Assembly: GCA_016744995.1 (NCBI GenBank)
Contig: JADGDG010000001.1
Span: forward strand, 102,011-166,010
Length of the DNA: 64,000 nucleotides
Direction of reading: 5' to 3'
Source of the DNA: Gammaproteobacteria bacterium
GTDB taxonomy: Bacteria; Pseudomonadota; Gammaproteobacteria; GRL18
Below, one piece after another: positions 47,472 through 57,665 of the stretch. The position numbers were made by a program, and so were the translations under genes. Numbering within the stretch: position 1 is the first letter of the stretch; each line of letters begins with the position of its first letter. The notes under the pieces are model-generated. The model had not been told where the DNA came from, made no database searches, and worked only from the letters and a program-made list of their open reading frames with translations.

Positions 47472-48053
47472 TTACCCCTTGTCCTTCATAGCTTTTTTCT
47501 TTTTATCTTCGGGATTGGCTTGCTCTGAAGTCAAAGTAAACTGGCTATATCCTTCTTCAGCACCTTTCTTTTTACTTTCAATCACTTTTAAATCCGGGCT
47601 TTGTAACCATTCCGCCCGCTCTATATTTCGCATATAAGCTGAAACTCTCGCATTGGACTGTGCCACTCCATCAAAAGTTAATGCTTTTTTCTTCTGATTA
47701 AATTTGGTTAAATGCACCCCTTCCGGCAGTACTTTAACCAGTTCATCAAGCATATGGACACTATCTGAACGATTACTCTGTAAATCTTGAATAACACTCA
47801 TCCGGGCCAGTAAGTCTGCTTTTTCTTCTTCCAGTGCTTTAATTTCAGCAATGGCTTTCTCAACTTTTTTAATTTCAGATTTGATATAACCATTACGAGC
47901 GGTTTGATGATCAATCATAGCTCCCAGCTGCATTTGCACAGCCAAAATCACCGCAACACCGGCAAGTGCGGCACCGGCAAGAATACCATAAAACTGCTGT
48001 TCAACTTGTTTGCGTCGTTCTTCACGCCAATTGAGTAAATTAATTCTAGCCAT
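47472..48053 (-). CDS. pilN: Type IV pilus inner-membrane protein PilN
   Basis: A 193-residue protein beginning with the conserved INLLNWREERRK segment that inserts into PilM. A transmembrane helix at about 24-46 and a coiled coil (about 55-95) precede a ferredoxin-like periplasmic domain (LPEGVHLTKFNQKKKALTFDGVAQSNARVSAYMRNIE). The lysine-rich tail is variable. It starts directly at the end of pilM and is translationally coupled. Confidence 0.96.
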   Translation of the reverse strand: MARINLLNWREERRKQVEQQFYGILAGAALAGVAVILAVQMQLGAMIDHQTARNGYIKSEIKKVEKAIAEIKALEEEKADLLARMSVIQDLQSNRSDSVHMLDELVKVLPEGVHLTKFNQKKKALTFDGVAQSNARVSAYMRNIERAEWLQSPDLKVIESKKKGAEEGYSQFTLTSEQANPEDKKKKAMKDKG

Positions 48054-49609
<1,556 letters not shown>

Positions 49610-52054
49610 ATGCGCCGTCTATATCAACTTTTTCTGACTCTCCTCACACTTTTTCTTACGATTGCGGTTATTTCTGTGATCACAATCACATCCACTTATT
49701 TCTACCTTGAGCCGAAGCTGCCTGGGATTGATGTATTAAAAGACGTGCAATTACAGGTTCCTCTGAGAGTCTATACCTCTGAGAATAAACTCATTGCTGA
49801 ATTTGGCGAAATGAAACGCGAACCCGTTACTTATAATGAAATTCCAGAGACTCTGATTCAAGCAGTTATATCTGCTGAAGATGAGAATTTTTTCCATCAC
49901 CCTGGTGTGGATTATAAAGGCATACTTCGGGCTGTTATCCACTTGATAAAGACGGGAACCAAGGGTCAGGGTGGTAGTACCATAACAATGCAGGTAGCCA
50001 GAAATTTTTTCTTAACTCGTGATAAAACTTACATCAGAAAGATCAACGAAATCTTTTTATCCCTAAAAATTGAAAAAGAGTTGTCAAAACAAGACATCAT
50101 GGCACTCTATATGAATAAAATTTACCTCGGTCATCGCTCCTACGGTATCGCTGCTGCTGCTAAAGTTTACTATGGGAAAGCACTATCAGAATTGTCACTT
50201 GACCAATATGCCATGATTGCCGGCTTACCCAAAGCACCATCAAAATATAACCCCGTCACCAGCCCTGAACGAGCAACAATCCGCAGAAATTACGTCCTCG
50301 CCCGAATGCGCAAGTTAAACTATATTAGCCAAGAGCAATATGATACATCCGTGCAAATCGTTGATGATGCCAGAATACATTCCGCAATTATAGAAGTAGA
50401 AGCCCCCTATATTGCTGAAATGGTCCGTGCTCAGATGGTTGAACAATATGGAAAGGCAGCCTATACAACCGGTTATAATGTCTACACAACAATCTCAGAT
50501 AAAATGCAGACAGCAGCTAACCAGGCACTCCGCTCTGCTTTAATGAGCTATGAACATCGCCATGGTTATAAGGGTGTTTTAGAGCACCATGATCTAATAC
50601 CTGATACTCCTATTTTAGATCAGGTTGAATTTCTTGATAATTTCAACTCCGTAGGTCATCTTAAGCCTGCTCTTGTGACAGCTATTTTTGACCAGTCTAA
50701 AGAACCTGCTTCCGACAAACAAAAATCAAAAAAAGCTGAAACAAATCAATCGGCTGTCATCTTGCTCAAAGACGGCAGTACACCCTACCTGCACTGGAAA
50801 CATATTAAATGGGCCAGAAAATATATCAATGATCGCCGTATGGGACCTGCCTTAAAGAAAATTGAAGACGTGTTAAATGTCGGCGATATCATTTATGTCG
50901 AACAACTTGAAAATACAGAGTATGCGCTGGCACAAATTCCAGAAGCCTCCGCTGCATTAGTCTCTCTTAACCCTCAAAATGGTGGAGTTAATGCATTAAT
51001 CGGCGGCTTCGACTATTACTACAGTAAATTTAACCGCGTCATACAGGCAAAGCGTCAACCCGGTTCAAATTTTAAACCTTTTATTTATTCAGCTGCATTA
51101 AATAAAGGCTATACCACCGCAACTCTGATTAACGATGCACCCGTGGTTTTTAAAGACAGCTACCTTGAAGGCTTCTGGCGTCCCGATAATTATAGTGGTA
51201 AGTTTTTTGGGCCAACTCGTTTACGCAAAGGTTTAATAAAATCCAGAAACCTGGTCTCTATTCGTATTCTTCGAGATATCGGTATTAATTACGCCATTGA
51301 TTATGTAAAACGTTTTGGCTTTATGGAAAGTGAATTACCTAAAAATCTTTCACTGGCACTGGGAAGTGCTACCCTTACTCCCATACAAATTGCCCGTGGT
51401 TACGCCATTATGGCCAATGGTGGTTATGATGTGAAACCATGGTTTATTGAGCGCATTGAAACCCCGGATCATGAAGTTATTTTTGAACAACAGCATAGCA
51501 CTGTCTGCAGTAAAGATTACCCCGAAGAAAGTTGTCCTGAAGACGAAACCCTACACGCACTGAGAGTTGCAGAGGCCGATAACGTCTTTTTAATGACGAC
51601 GATACTGCGTGATGTTATCCGCTACGGTACAGGAAGAAAGGCACTAAAACTGGGGCGAAAAGATCTGGCAGGAAAAACAGGTACTACCAATGATCAACTG
51701 GATGCCTGGTTTTCCGGATTTAACCGTCAGGTTATGGCCACCGCCTGGGTTGGATTTGATACCCCCCGCTCCCTGGGGCGTCTGGAATTTGGTGGCACCG
51801 CATCACTACCGATGTGGATGAGCTTTATGAAAGTTGCATTAAAAGATATGCCAGAACTTCCTTTAACCCCACCTGAAAATATAGTTACGGTAAAAATTGA
51901 TTCTGAAACAGGTTTATTGGCATCTGGCAACTCAGCAAAAACCCAGTACGAATTTTTTGTTGGAGGAACAGAACCCCAAAGAACTAGCATTCAAACAGGC
52001 TCATCCACCGCTTCTGGAGGCAGTAACGAAGTAACCAATGAAGAACTCTTTTGA
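49610..52054 (+). CDS. mrcA: Penicillin-binding protein 1A
   Basis: An 814-residue bifunctional peptidoglycan synthase. A transmembrane helix is at about 8-32. The glycosyltransferase domain (about 60-235) has the catalytic Glu in AEDENFFHHPGVD plus GGSTITMQVARN. An OB-like linker (about 320-430) follows. The transpeptidase has active Ser in GSNFKPF, SRN, and the KTGTTND motif. The C-terminal tail is Gly/Ser/Thr-rich. The gene is divergent from pilM, a classical arrangement. Its stop overlaps the next gene (TTGA), so that gene is coupled to it. Confidence 0.97.
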   Translation: MRRLYQLFLTLLTLFLTIAVISVITITSTYFYLEPKLPGIDVLKDVQLQVPLRVYTSENKLIAEFGEMKREPVTYNEIPETLIQAVISAEDENFFHHPGVDYKGILRAVIHLIKTGTKGQGGSTITMQVARNFFLTRDKTYIRKINEIFLSLKIEKELSKQDIMALYMNKIYLGHRSYGIAAAAKVYYGKALSELSLDQYAMIAGLPKAPSKYNPVTSPERATIRRNYVLARMRKLNYISQEQYDTSVQIVDDARIHSAIIEVEAPYIAEMVRAQMVEQYGKAAYTTGYNVYTTISDKMQTAANQALRSALMSYEHRHGYKGVLEHHDLIPDTPILDQVEFLDNFNSVGHLKPALVTAIFDQSKEPASDKQKSKKAETNQSAVILLKDGSTPYLHWKHIKWARKYINDRRMGPALKKIEDVLNVGDIIYVEQLENTEYALAQIPEASAALVSLNPQNGGVNALIGGFDYYYSKFNRVIQAKRQPGSNFKPFIYSAALNKGYTTATLINDAPVVFKDSYLEGFWRPDNYSGKFFGPTRLRKGLIKSRNLVSIRILRDIGINYAIDYVKRFGFMESELPKNLSLALGSATLTPIQIARGYAIMANGGYDVKPWFIERIETPDHEVIFEQQHSTVCSKDYPEESCPEDETLHALRVAEADNVFLMTTILRDVIRYGTGRKALKLGRKDLAGKTGTTNDQLDAWFSGFNRQVMATAWVGFDTPRSLGRLEFGGTASLPMWMSFMKVALKDMPELPLTPPENIVTVKIDSETGLLASGNSAKTQYEFFVGGTEPQRTSIQTGSSTASGGSNEVTNEELF

Positions 52055-52707
52055 GCCATCAGCACAGAAAGAGCCTTCAGCATATAAAAGACCACCCGCT
52101 AAAATCTGCATCCAGACAAAATAAACTTCGCCAAAAAATTGCCGTCGAAGCGGCACGTCTGATGACTGAAGAGGGTCTTGACAGCATTCCATCCGCCCGA
52201 AAAAAAGCTGCTCATCAATTTGGTGTCTCAGATGAATACGCACTTCCGGATGACCATGAAGTATTATTTCAAATGCAAATACATCAGTCACTGTATCAGT
52301 CATCTACCCAGAAACAGTCACTTAAAGATTTAAGAGCAACGGCGCTCAATGCCATGAAGCTATTTAAGTCTTTTAAGCCTGGATTAATTGGCTCTGTACT
52401 CCAGGGCTATGCCCACGAACACAGTCGTATTGATCTTCTACTTAGAGCGGATTCAACAGAGGAAGTTGCCATATTACTGATGTCACATGATATACCTTAT
52501 AAGCTTCAGGATTGGACTCTTTATTTCAGTCGTTCAAAAGACAGCGAACAATCCGTACCAGCTTATCAATTTTATGCTGATCAGCACAAAATAAACCTGA
52601 TAATTCTGACAGAACAACATAGAAAAATGACACCGTTAAATCCGGAGAACTGGCAGACTATCCAGAAGGCTTCAATCATACAAGTTGAAAATTTACTAGA
52701 AAACTAG
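52051..52707 (+). CDS. Conserved protein, possibly nucleotidyltransferase-like, coupled to mrcA
   Basis: A 218-residue cytoplasmic protein starting at a TTG that overlaps the mrcA stop as TTGA. The N-terminal part has the motif AVEAARLMTEEGLDSIPSARKKAAHQFG, and the middle GLIGSVLQGYAHEHSRIDLLLRADSTEEVAILL resembles the first strands of a nucleotidyltransferase fold, but the second acidic residues are not clear. I do not know its role. The coupling suggests co-expression with penicillin-binding protein 1A. An ATG-less start makes the exact N terminus uncertain. Confidence 0.65.
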   Translation: MSHQHRKSLQHIKDHPLKSASRQNKLRQKIAVEAARLMTEEGLDSIPSARKKAAHQFGVSDEYALPDDHEVLFQMQIHQSLYQSSTQKQSLKDLRATALNAMKLFKSFKPGLIGSVLQGYAHEHSRIDLLLRADSTEEVAILLMSHDIPYKLQDWTLYFSRSKDSEQSVPAYQFYADQHKINLIILTEQHRKMTPLNPENWQTIQKASIIQVENLLEN

Positions 52708-52740
52708 CTTCCGAAAGGTAAATACAGCTGAGATTAATAT

Positions 52741-53994
52741 TTAAAACTTAAATGCTCTATAAGGTGTTCGGGCAACACCACTGTCTATTGCTGCCTGAGC
52801 CACCGCTGGGGGAATGACCGCCATAAGTCTTGGGTCAAAAGGTTTGGGGATAATGTAGTCAGGACCAAAAGTAAGATCAGACATGTCATAAGCCTGCAGG
52901 ACTTCATCAGGAACAGGGAGCTTTGCCAGTTTGGCTAAAGCATAGACTGCAGCAATTTCCATCTGAGTATTAATGGTAGAAGCCCTGACATCCAGAGCGC
53001 CTCGGAAAATAAAGGGGAAACCAAGTACATTATTCACCTGATTCGAATAATCCGATCGGCCCGTTGCCATAATCAGGTCAGTTCGAACCGCACGAGCGAC
53101 TTCCGGTGCAATTTCAGGATCAGGATTTGATAGCGCAAAAATAACCGGCTTATCTGCCATTGAGGCGATCATATCAGCTGAAACCAGATTGGAACCAGAA
53201 ACTCCAATCAAAACATCAGCATCCTGCATTGCATCAGCCAAAGTCCGGTCTTGTGTTTCTGTAGAAAATTCCATTTTATAAATATTTAAGTCTTTCCGCC
53301 TGTTATGAACAACACCCTTTCGATCAATTAAATTTATCTGATGTTTTTTTACCCCCAGAGAGACCAACAGACGCATTGATGCAATACCCGCAGAGCCAGC
53401 ACCAATACAAACAATCTTAACTTGATCTAAAGCCTTTCCCTGAATTTCCAGAGCATTAAGTAAACCGGCTGAGATAATAATAGCCGTTCCATGTTGATCA
53501 TCATGAAAAACAGGAATATCCAGACGTTCCTTCAGAGCTTTCTCAATTTCAAAGCAATGAGGAGCAGCAATATCTTCTAGATTAATTCCACCAAAAGTTG
53601 GGGCGATATTCACCACTGTTTCAATAAAGGATTCTTGTGAAGGAGCATTAACCTCCAAATCAAAGACATCAATTCCTGCAAACTGTTTGAATAATACTCC
53701 CTTCCCCTCCATAACTGGTTTTCCAGCTAAGGAGCCCACATTACCTAGCCCCAATACAGCCGTACCATCAGTGATCACAGCCACTAAGTTACCCTTACTA
53801 GTATATTTATAAGCCAGCTCTGGATCTTTGGCAATTTCTCTTACCGGCTCTGCAACACCTGGAGTATAAGCAAGTGACAAATCATCCTGCTGCACACAAG
53901 GTTTACTGGGGATCACACTAATCTTTCCTGGGACAGGCATTGAATGATAGTCCAGAGCTTTTTCACGTAAAAGCTCTTGCTGTTTTTTATCCAT
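52741..53994 (-). CDS. maeB: Malic enzyme, short form
   Basis: A 417-residue enzyme that decarboxylates malate to pyruvate with reduction of NAD or NADP. Residues [12 protein letters not shown] and [18 protein letters not shown] lead the malic N domain, with the catalytic Lys in [26 protein letters not shown]. The metal ligands lie in [15 protein letters not shown] and [14 protein letters not shown]. The Rossmann motif is [16 protein letters not shown]. The C-terminal phosphotransacetylase-like domain of E. coli MaeB is absent, as in the shorter homologues of related bacteria. Confidence 0.95.
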   Translation of the reverse strand: MDKKQQELLREKALDYHSMPVPGKISVIPSKPCVQQDDLSLAYTPGVAEPVREIAKDPELAYKYTSKGNLVAVITDGTAVLGLGNVGSLAGKPVMEGKGVLFKQFAGIDVFDLEVNAPSQESFIETVVNIAPTFGGINLEDIAAPHCFEIEKALKERLDIPVFHDDQHGTAIIISAGLLNALEIQGKALDQVKIVCIGAGSAGIASMRLLVSLGVKKHQINLIDRKGVVHNRRKDLNIYKMEFSTETQDRTLADAMQDADVLIGVSGSNLVSADMIASMADKPVIFALSNPDPEIAPEVARAVRTDLIMATGRSDYSNQVNNVLGFPFIFRGALDVRASTINTQMEIAAVYALAKLAKLPVPDEVLQAYDMSDLTFGPDYIIPKPFDPRLMAVIPPAVAQAAIDSGVARTPYRAFKF

Positions 53995-54121
53995 TAGATC
54001 AACTCCAAATCGGGTAACGGTTTACACGACAGTATAGACTAAAAAGAAAACTCATTGCACAATTGCAGAGTTTTCCAACATACATAATATCCGTTTCACA
54101 ATCATAACAAAGTTAAATTCT

Positions 54122-54937
54122 TCACAACTCAGGTAACTCAAAATCATAAGCCGTGCGTACATGAATTAACTGTCGGTCACGATAGGTATTTACCCAGCCT
54201 CTAACTTTCAGAGCCTTTCCAGTTAACTCATTTAATCTAAAGTTGGGAAAGTATTTCTTATCTTTTTTTGCAACATGAATCGATAGCTTGCTGCTTAATT
54301 TCAAGTAAATACTATTTTTACTTTCACTATAAGCTAAAACCGTACCACTCACATATCGCAGACCTCTGCTTTTTTTTGATAAGTGAGCTGCTTTAATCCA
54401 TTTATTTTCAGGTAAACGCCATAAACCCAAATTAGCCTTACGAGCCTGTGACTCAATACTTCGATAGCATTTGATGCGCCGGTCATTAGGAGGAACAACA
54501 ATGCTGTGAGCCAGCCCTTTAGAAAGTAATATTTGTTCAACACTCCGGCCATCCGGAAGATTGATATAAGCCAGGGTGCGTTGATAACGATCTTTTTTAT
54601 CCTTATCATAGGTCAGACCGATTTTATTATGACCTTCCAACAACTGAACTAAAGCATCATAAGCCTGCCTGCCATATGGCTGTGATGCTTCACCATGATG
54701 TCCTAACTCAGGTGTGTTGATACCAATAAACCGAACTTTACGCCTATCTTTTAAATGAACAGTATCACCATCAATGATACTGTCAATATATCCCCAATCA
54801 TTTACATTTGATAATTGTTGTTTCTCAGATAAACATAAACCATCAGCATTTGCCGTACTAAGAAAAACAATCGCTAATAAATACCACAAAAAAAGGCACT
54901 TCATCAAACTGAAGTGCCTTTTTGTATTGCCAATCAT
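54122..54937 (-). CDS. Secreted staphylococcal-nuclease-like (SNase) protein
   Basis: A 271-residue protein with a thermonuclease domain (about 48-170). Active-site region RFIGINTPELGHHGEASQPYG, a DKDKKDRYQRTLAYI segment and LLSKGLAHS are present. An OB-like C-terminal part (RGLRYVSGTVLAYSESKNSIYLKL) follows. The N terminus is a signal peptide (KCLFLWYLLAIVFLSTANADG). Two starts are possible: ATG 54937, or ATG 54904, which lies inside the terminator hairpin that follows rpmE. It occupies the place of the nuclease gene near maeB and rpmE in Pseudomonas. Ca-dependent DNA/RNA cleavage is expected but not shown. Confidence 0.85.
   Translation of the reverse strand: MIGNTKRHFSLMKCLFLWYLLAIVFLSTANADGLCLSEKQQLSNVNDWGYIDSIIDGDTVHLKDRRKVRFIGINTPELGHHGEASQPYGRQAYDALVQLLEGHNKIGLTYDKDKKDRYQRTLAYINLPDGRSVEQILLSKGLAHSIVVPPNDRRIKCYRSIESQARKANLGLWRLPENKWIKAAHLSKKSRGLRYVSGTVLAYSESKNSIYLKLSSKLSIHVAKKDKKYFPNFRLNELTGKALKVRGWVNTYRDRQLIHVRTAYDFELPEL
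54887..54923 (-). terminator. Terminator-like hairpin after rpmE, overlapping the nuclease start
   Basis: The arms AAAAAGGCACTTCA and TGAAGTGCCTTTTT are perfectly complementary around a short loop, and the minus-strand stem is followed by a T run. The ATG at 54904 sits where the loop meets the downstream arm, so the same sequence can end the rpmE transcript and hold a start codon. Confidence 0.85.
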
Positions 54938-54972
54938 ACTTTTCTGTTTATAAAAAACGACTAAATTGATGA

Positions 54973-55185
54973 TTAGTTGTTTTTCATGCCATACTTCTTG
55001 CGGAACTTATCAAGACGTCCAGCAGTATCAACTAACTTCTGCTTACCAGTATAGAAAGGGTGACATTCTGAACAAACTTCAATTGAAAGTGTGTCTTTTC
55101 CCAGAGTAGAACCAGTTGTAAAACTATGGCCACAACTGCATGTTACCTGGACTTGTTCGTATTTTGGATGGATATCTGCTTGCAT
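54973..55185 (-). CDS. rpmE: Ribosomal protein L31 (zinc form)
   Basis: A 70-residue ribosomal protein with the zinc-binding cysteines in VTCSCGHSF and [30 protein letters not shown]. The C+ form is used when zinc is available. It has its own terminator downstream and an upstream gap of 246 bases to rho. The sequence and length match the family exactly. Confidence 0.97.
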   Translation of the reverse strand: MQADIHPKYEQVQVTCSCGHSFTTGSTLGKDTLSIEVCSECHPFYTGKQKLVDTAGRLDKFRKKYGMKNN

Positions 55186-55431
55186 AATATTAAACCTTAT
55201 TTTATTCGTCGAGTGCCGCCATCAATTACTTTAAATGATACCGCAAACCGTTAGGAGCCGGGATTATACGCTGATTTATTTTTTATTTCAAGGCGCTTAT
55301 CTAATAAATTGTGTTTCTCTTCATAACCTTGCTCTTTTATAATTAGCAAAGTAATAAAATAACAGTACAGTTTTTAGTTAATGGCTTTATTTTAGCTAAT
55401 GGCTCTTTTCTCAGTTACTATTTCAACAAAA
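55186..55431. other. Gap between rho and rpmE
   Basis: AT-rich, without a gene. It should hold the end of the rho transcript and the rpmE promoter; no clear terminator hairpin is seen. Confidence 0.4.
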
Positions 55432-56688
55432 CTAGCGATTCATTGAGTTAAAGAAATCTGCGTTAGTTTTAGTATCACTCATTTTATCCTGCATAAACTC
55501 CATAGCACTGATCTCATCCATAGGATGTAAAATTTTACGCAAGATCCAGACTTTATGTAAGTCTTCAGGATTCATCAGTAAATCTTCTTTACGAGTGCCA
55601 GAACGATTAACACTAATCGCAGGATAGAGGCGCTTTTCTGCAAGTTTACGACTCAGGTGCAGTTCCATATTACCTGTACCTTTAAATTCTTCGTAGATCA
55701 CTTCATCCATTTTCGAACCAGTATCAACCAATGCAGTCGCCAGAATCGTTAAAGAACCACCTTCTTCAATATTTCGTGCTGCACCAAAGAAACGTTTTGG
55801 ACGCTGCAGTGCATTGGCGTCAACACCACCAGTCAAGACCTTACCTGATGATGGGATTACGGTATTATATGCGCGTGCCAGACGGGTAATAGAATCCAGT
55901 AGAATAACCACATCTTTCTTATGCTCAACAAGACGTTTGGCTTTTTCAATCACCATTTCAGCCACTTGAACATGACGACTGGCTGGCTCATCAAAAGTAG
56001 ACGAAATAACTTCACCTTTGACTGAGCGTTCCATTTCAGTTACTTCTTCAGGACGTTCATCAATAAGCAAAACCATTAAAAAACATTCTGGATGATTGGC
56101 TGCAATTGATTGTGCAATATTTTGCATCATCATTGTCTTGCCCGTTTTAGGAGGGGCTACAATCAAACCACGTTGCCCTTTACCCGTTGGCGACATTAGA
56201 TCAATCACGCGAGCGGTAAAATCTTCAGTACTGCCATTTCCCTGCTCCATGGTAAAGCGATCATTTGGGAATAGCGGAGTTAAGTTTTCAAATAATACTT
56301 TGTGTCGTGAATGCTCAGGCTGATCATAATTGATTTCGTTAACTTTTAATAAAGCAAAATAGCGCTCACCGTCCTTAGGAGGTCTGATTTTTCCTGAGAC
56401 AGTATCACCTGTTCTTAAACCAAAACGTCGTATCTGGCTGGGTGACACATAAATATCATCAGGACCTGCAAGATAAGAACAGTCTGCCGATCTTAGAAAA
56501 CCAAAACCATCCTGAAGGATCTCTAAAACACCATCACCATAAATATCTTCACCACTTTTTGCATGCGCCTTAAGGATTGAAAAAATAACATCCTGCTTTC
56601 TGGCTCTGGAAATGTTGTCAATTTTAAGTTCTTTGGCTATATCCAGTAGTACAGAGGCGGGTTTCTGCTTTAGTTCAGTGAGATTCAT
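55432..56688 (-). CDS. rho: Transcription termination factor Rho
   Basis: A 418-residue hexameric RNA helicase. The N-terminal RNA-binding OB domain contains [17 protein letters not shown] and [19 protein letters not shown]. Walker A is [16 protein letters not shown] (about 175-190) and Walker [17 protein letters not shown]. The Q-loop [44 protein letters not shown] and the end DFFNSMNR are normal. It follows trxA on the same strand, the typical trxA-rho order. No obvious autoregulatory leader peptide is seen in the 413-base gap. Confidence 0.98.
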   Translation of the reverse strand: MNLTELKQKPASVLLDIAKELKIDNISRARKQDVIFSILKAHAKSGEDIYGDGVLEILQDGFGFLRSADCSYLAGPDDIYVSPSQIRRFGLRTGDTVSGKIRPPKDGERYFALLKVNEINYDQPEHSRHKVLFENLTPLFPNDRFTMEQGNGSTEDFTARVIDLMSPTGKGQRGLIVAPPKTGKTMMMQNIAQSIAANHPECFLMVLLIDERPEEVTEMERSVKGEVISSTFDEPASRHVQVAEMVIEKAKRLVEHKKDVVILLDSITRLARAYNTVIPSSGKVLTGGVDANALQRPKRFFGAARNIEEGGSLTILATALVDTGSKMDEVIYEEFKGTGNMELHLSRKLAEKRLYPAISVNRSGTRKEDLLMNPEDLHKVWILRKILHPMDEISAMEFMQDKMSDTKTNADFFNSMNR

Positions 56689-57101
56689 GATGACCTTTGG
56701 TTTTTAGTAATTGATGCTCAATAGATAGGCAATAATTGATGTGATTATGAAATAGTTTAGATGAGTTTTTACTTTAAATTGTTTGTTCAGCTGTCATATT
56801 GTCAGATAAGAGTATTGAAATATTGTGATGCTTATTACGAATGGGTAATGTTCAGAAATATATTCAGGTACTTTAATTATTCAGAAGCTTTAATTATTCA
56901 GAAGCTTTAATTATTCAGGTACCTTACCAGGTAATTTATTTATACAAGGTTATTACAATTTGATATTATGACTCAATGCCGATTAAAAACTGATCAAAAA
57001 ATTTTCTTAATGAGATTTTGAGGAATTTTATCCTATAGACAACGGTATGTCCATAGCCTTATCAAAAAAAATCAAATAAAGCAATGAACATAGTGCAGAA
57101 T
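56689..57101. other. Long gap between trxA and rho with a short tandem repeat
   Basis: A 413-base AT-rich region without a gene. Three direct 17-base units ending CTTTAATTATTCA lie at 56867-56917. The rho promoter and any Rho-sensitive leader should lie here. I see no strong -35/-10 pair. Confidence 0.5.
56867..56917. repeat. Three-unit 17-base tandem repeat
   Basis: The first unit begins GGTACTTTAATTATTCA; the next two are identical (GAAGCTTTAATTATTCA). The repeat lies about 180 bases upstream of rho. Confidence 0.9.
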
Positions 57102-57428
57102 TTAGATATTACTGTCAATAAAAGCAGTAAGCTGAGACTTTGAAACAGCACCTACTTTAGTGGCCTCTACTTGTCCGTTTTTATACATCATTAATGTTGG
57201 GATTCCTCGAATACCAAACTTAGGCGGTGTATTTGGATTATCATCGATGTTTAATTTAGCAACCTTTAAACGCCCTTCATACTCATCAGATATCTCATCT
57301 AAAATTGGCGCTATCATTTTACAAGGTCCACACCAATCTGCCCAAAAATCAACCAATACAGGCAAATCATCCTGAAGCACTTCTTCATCAAAGGTATCAT
57401 CTGATACGTAAACGATCTTATCGCTCAA
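57102..57428 (-). CDS. trxA: Thioredoxin
   Basis: A 108-residue redox protein. The active site WCGPCK (about 31-36) lies in [24 protein letters not shown], with the cis-proline in [14 protein letters not shown]. It reduces disulfides in the cytoplasm and is recycled by thioredoxin reductase. Divergent from rep and upstream of rho, as in E. coli and relatives. Confidence 0.98.
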   Translation of the reverse strand: MSDKIVYVSDDTFDEEVLQDDLPVLVDFWADWCGPCKMIAPILDEISDEYEGRLKVAKLNIDDNPNTPPKFGIRGIPTLMMYKNGQVEATKVGAVSKSQLTAFIDSNI

Positions 57429-57665
57429 TTTAAATTCTCCAAACTAATTTTTATGGCATTAACAACACAGTGTAGAGTGTCCCGAATAACATTGTCCGAT
57501 ATCTGTGTTATTTATCTTAAGTCAAAGGATATAGTTCAATGTTAGATTATTCAAGCTTCTTTGACAAATAATTCATATTTTATTCAGGATATTAATCCTC
57601 TTCACAGTAGAATTTGCTAAAATGCGCTTTTTTTAACCTAATATCAGCCTCACTGGAACCGTTCA

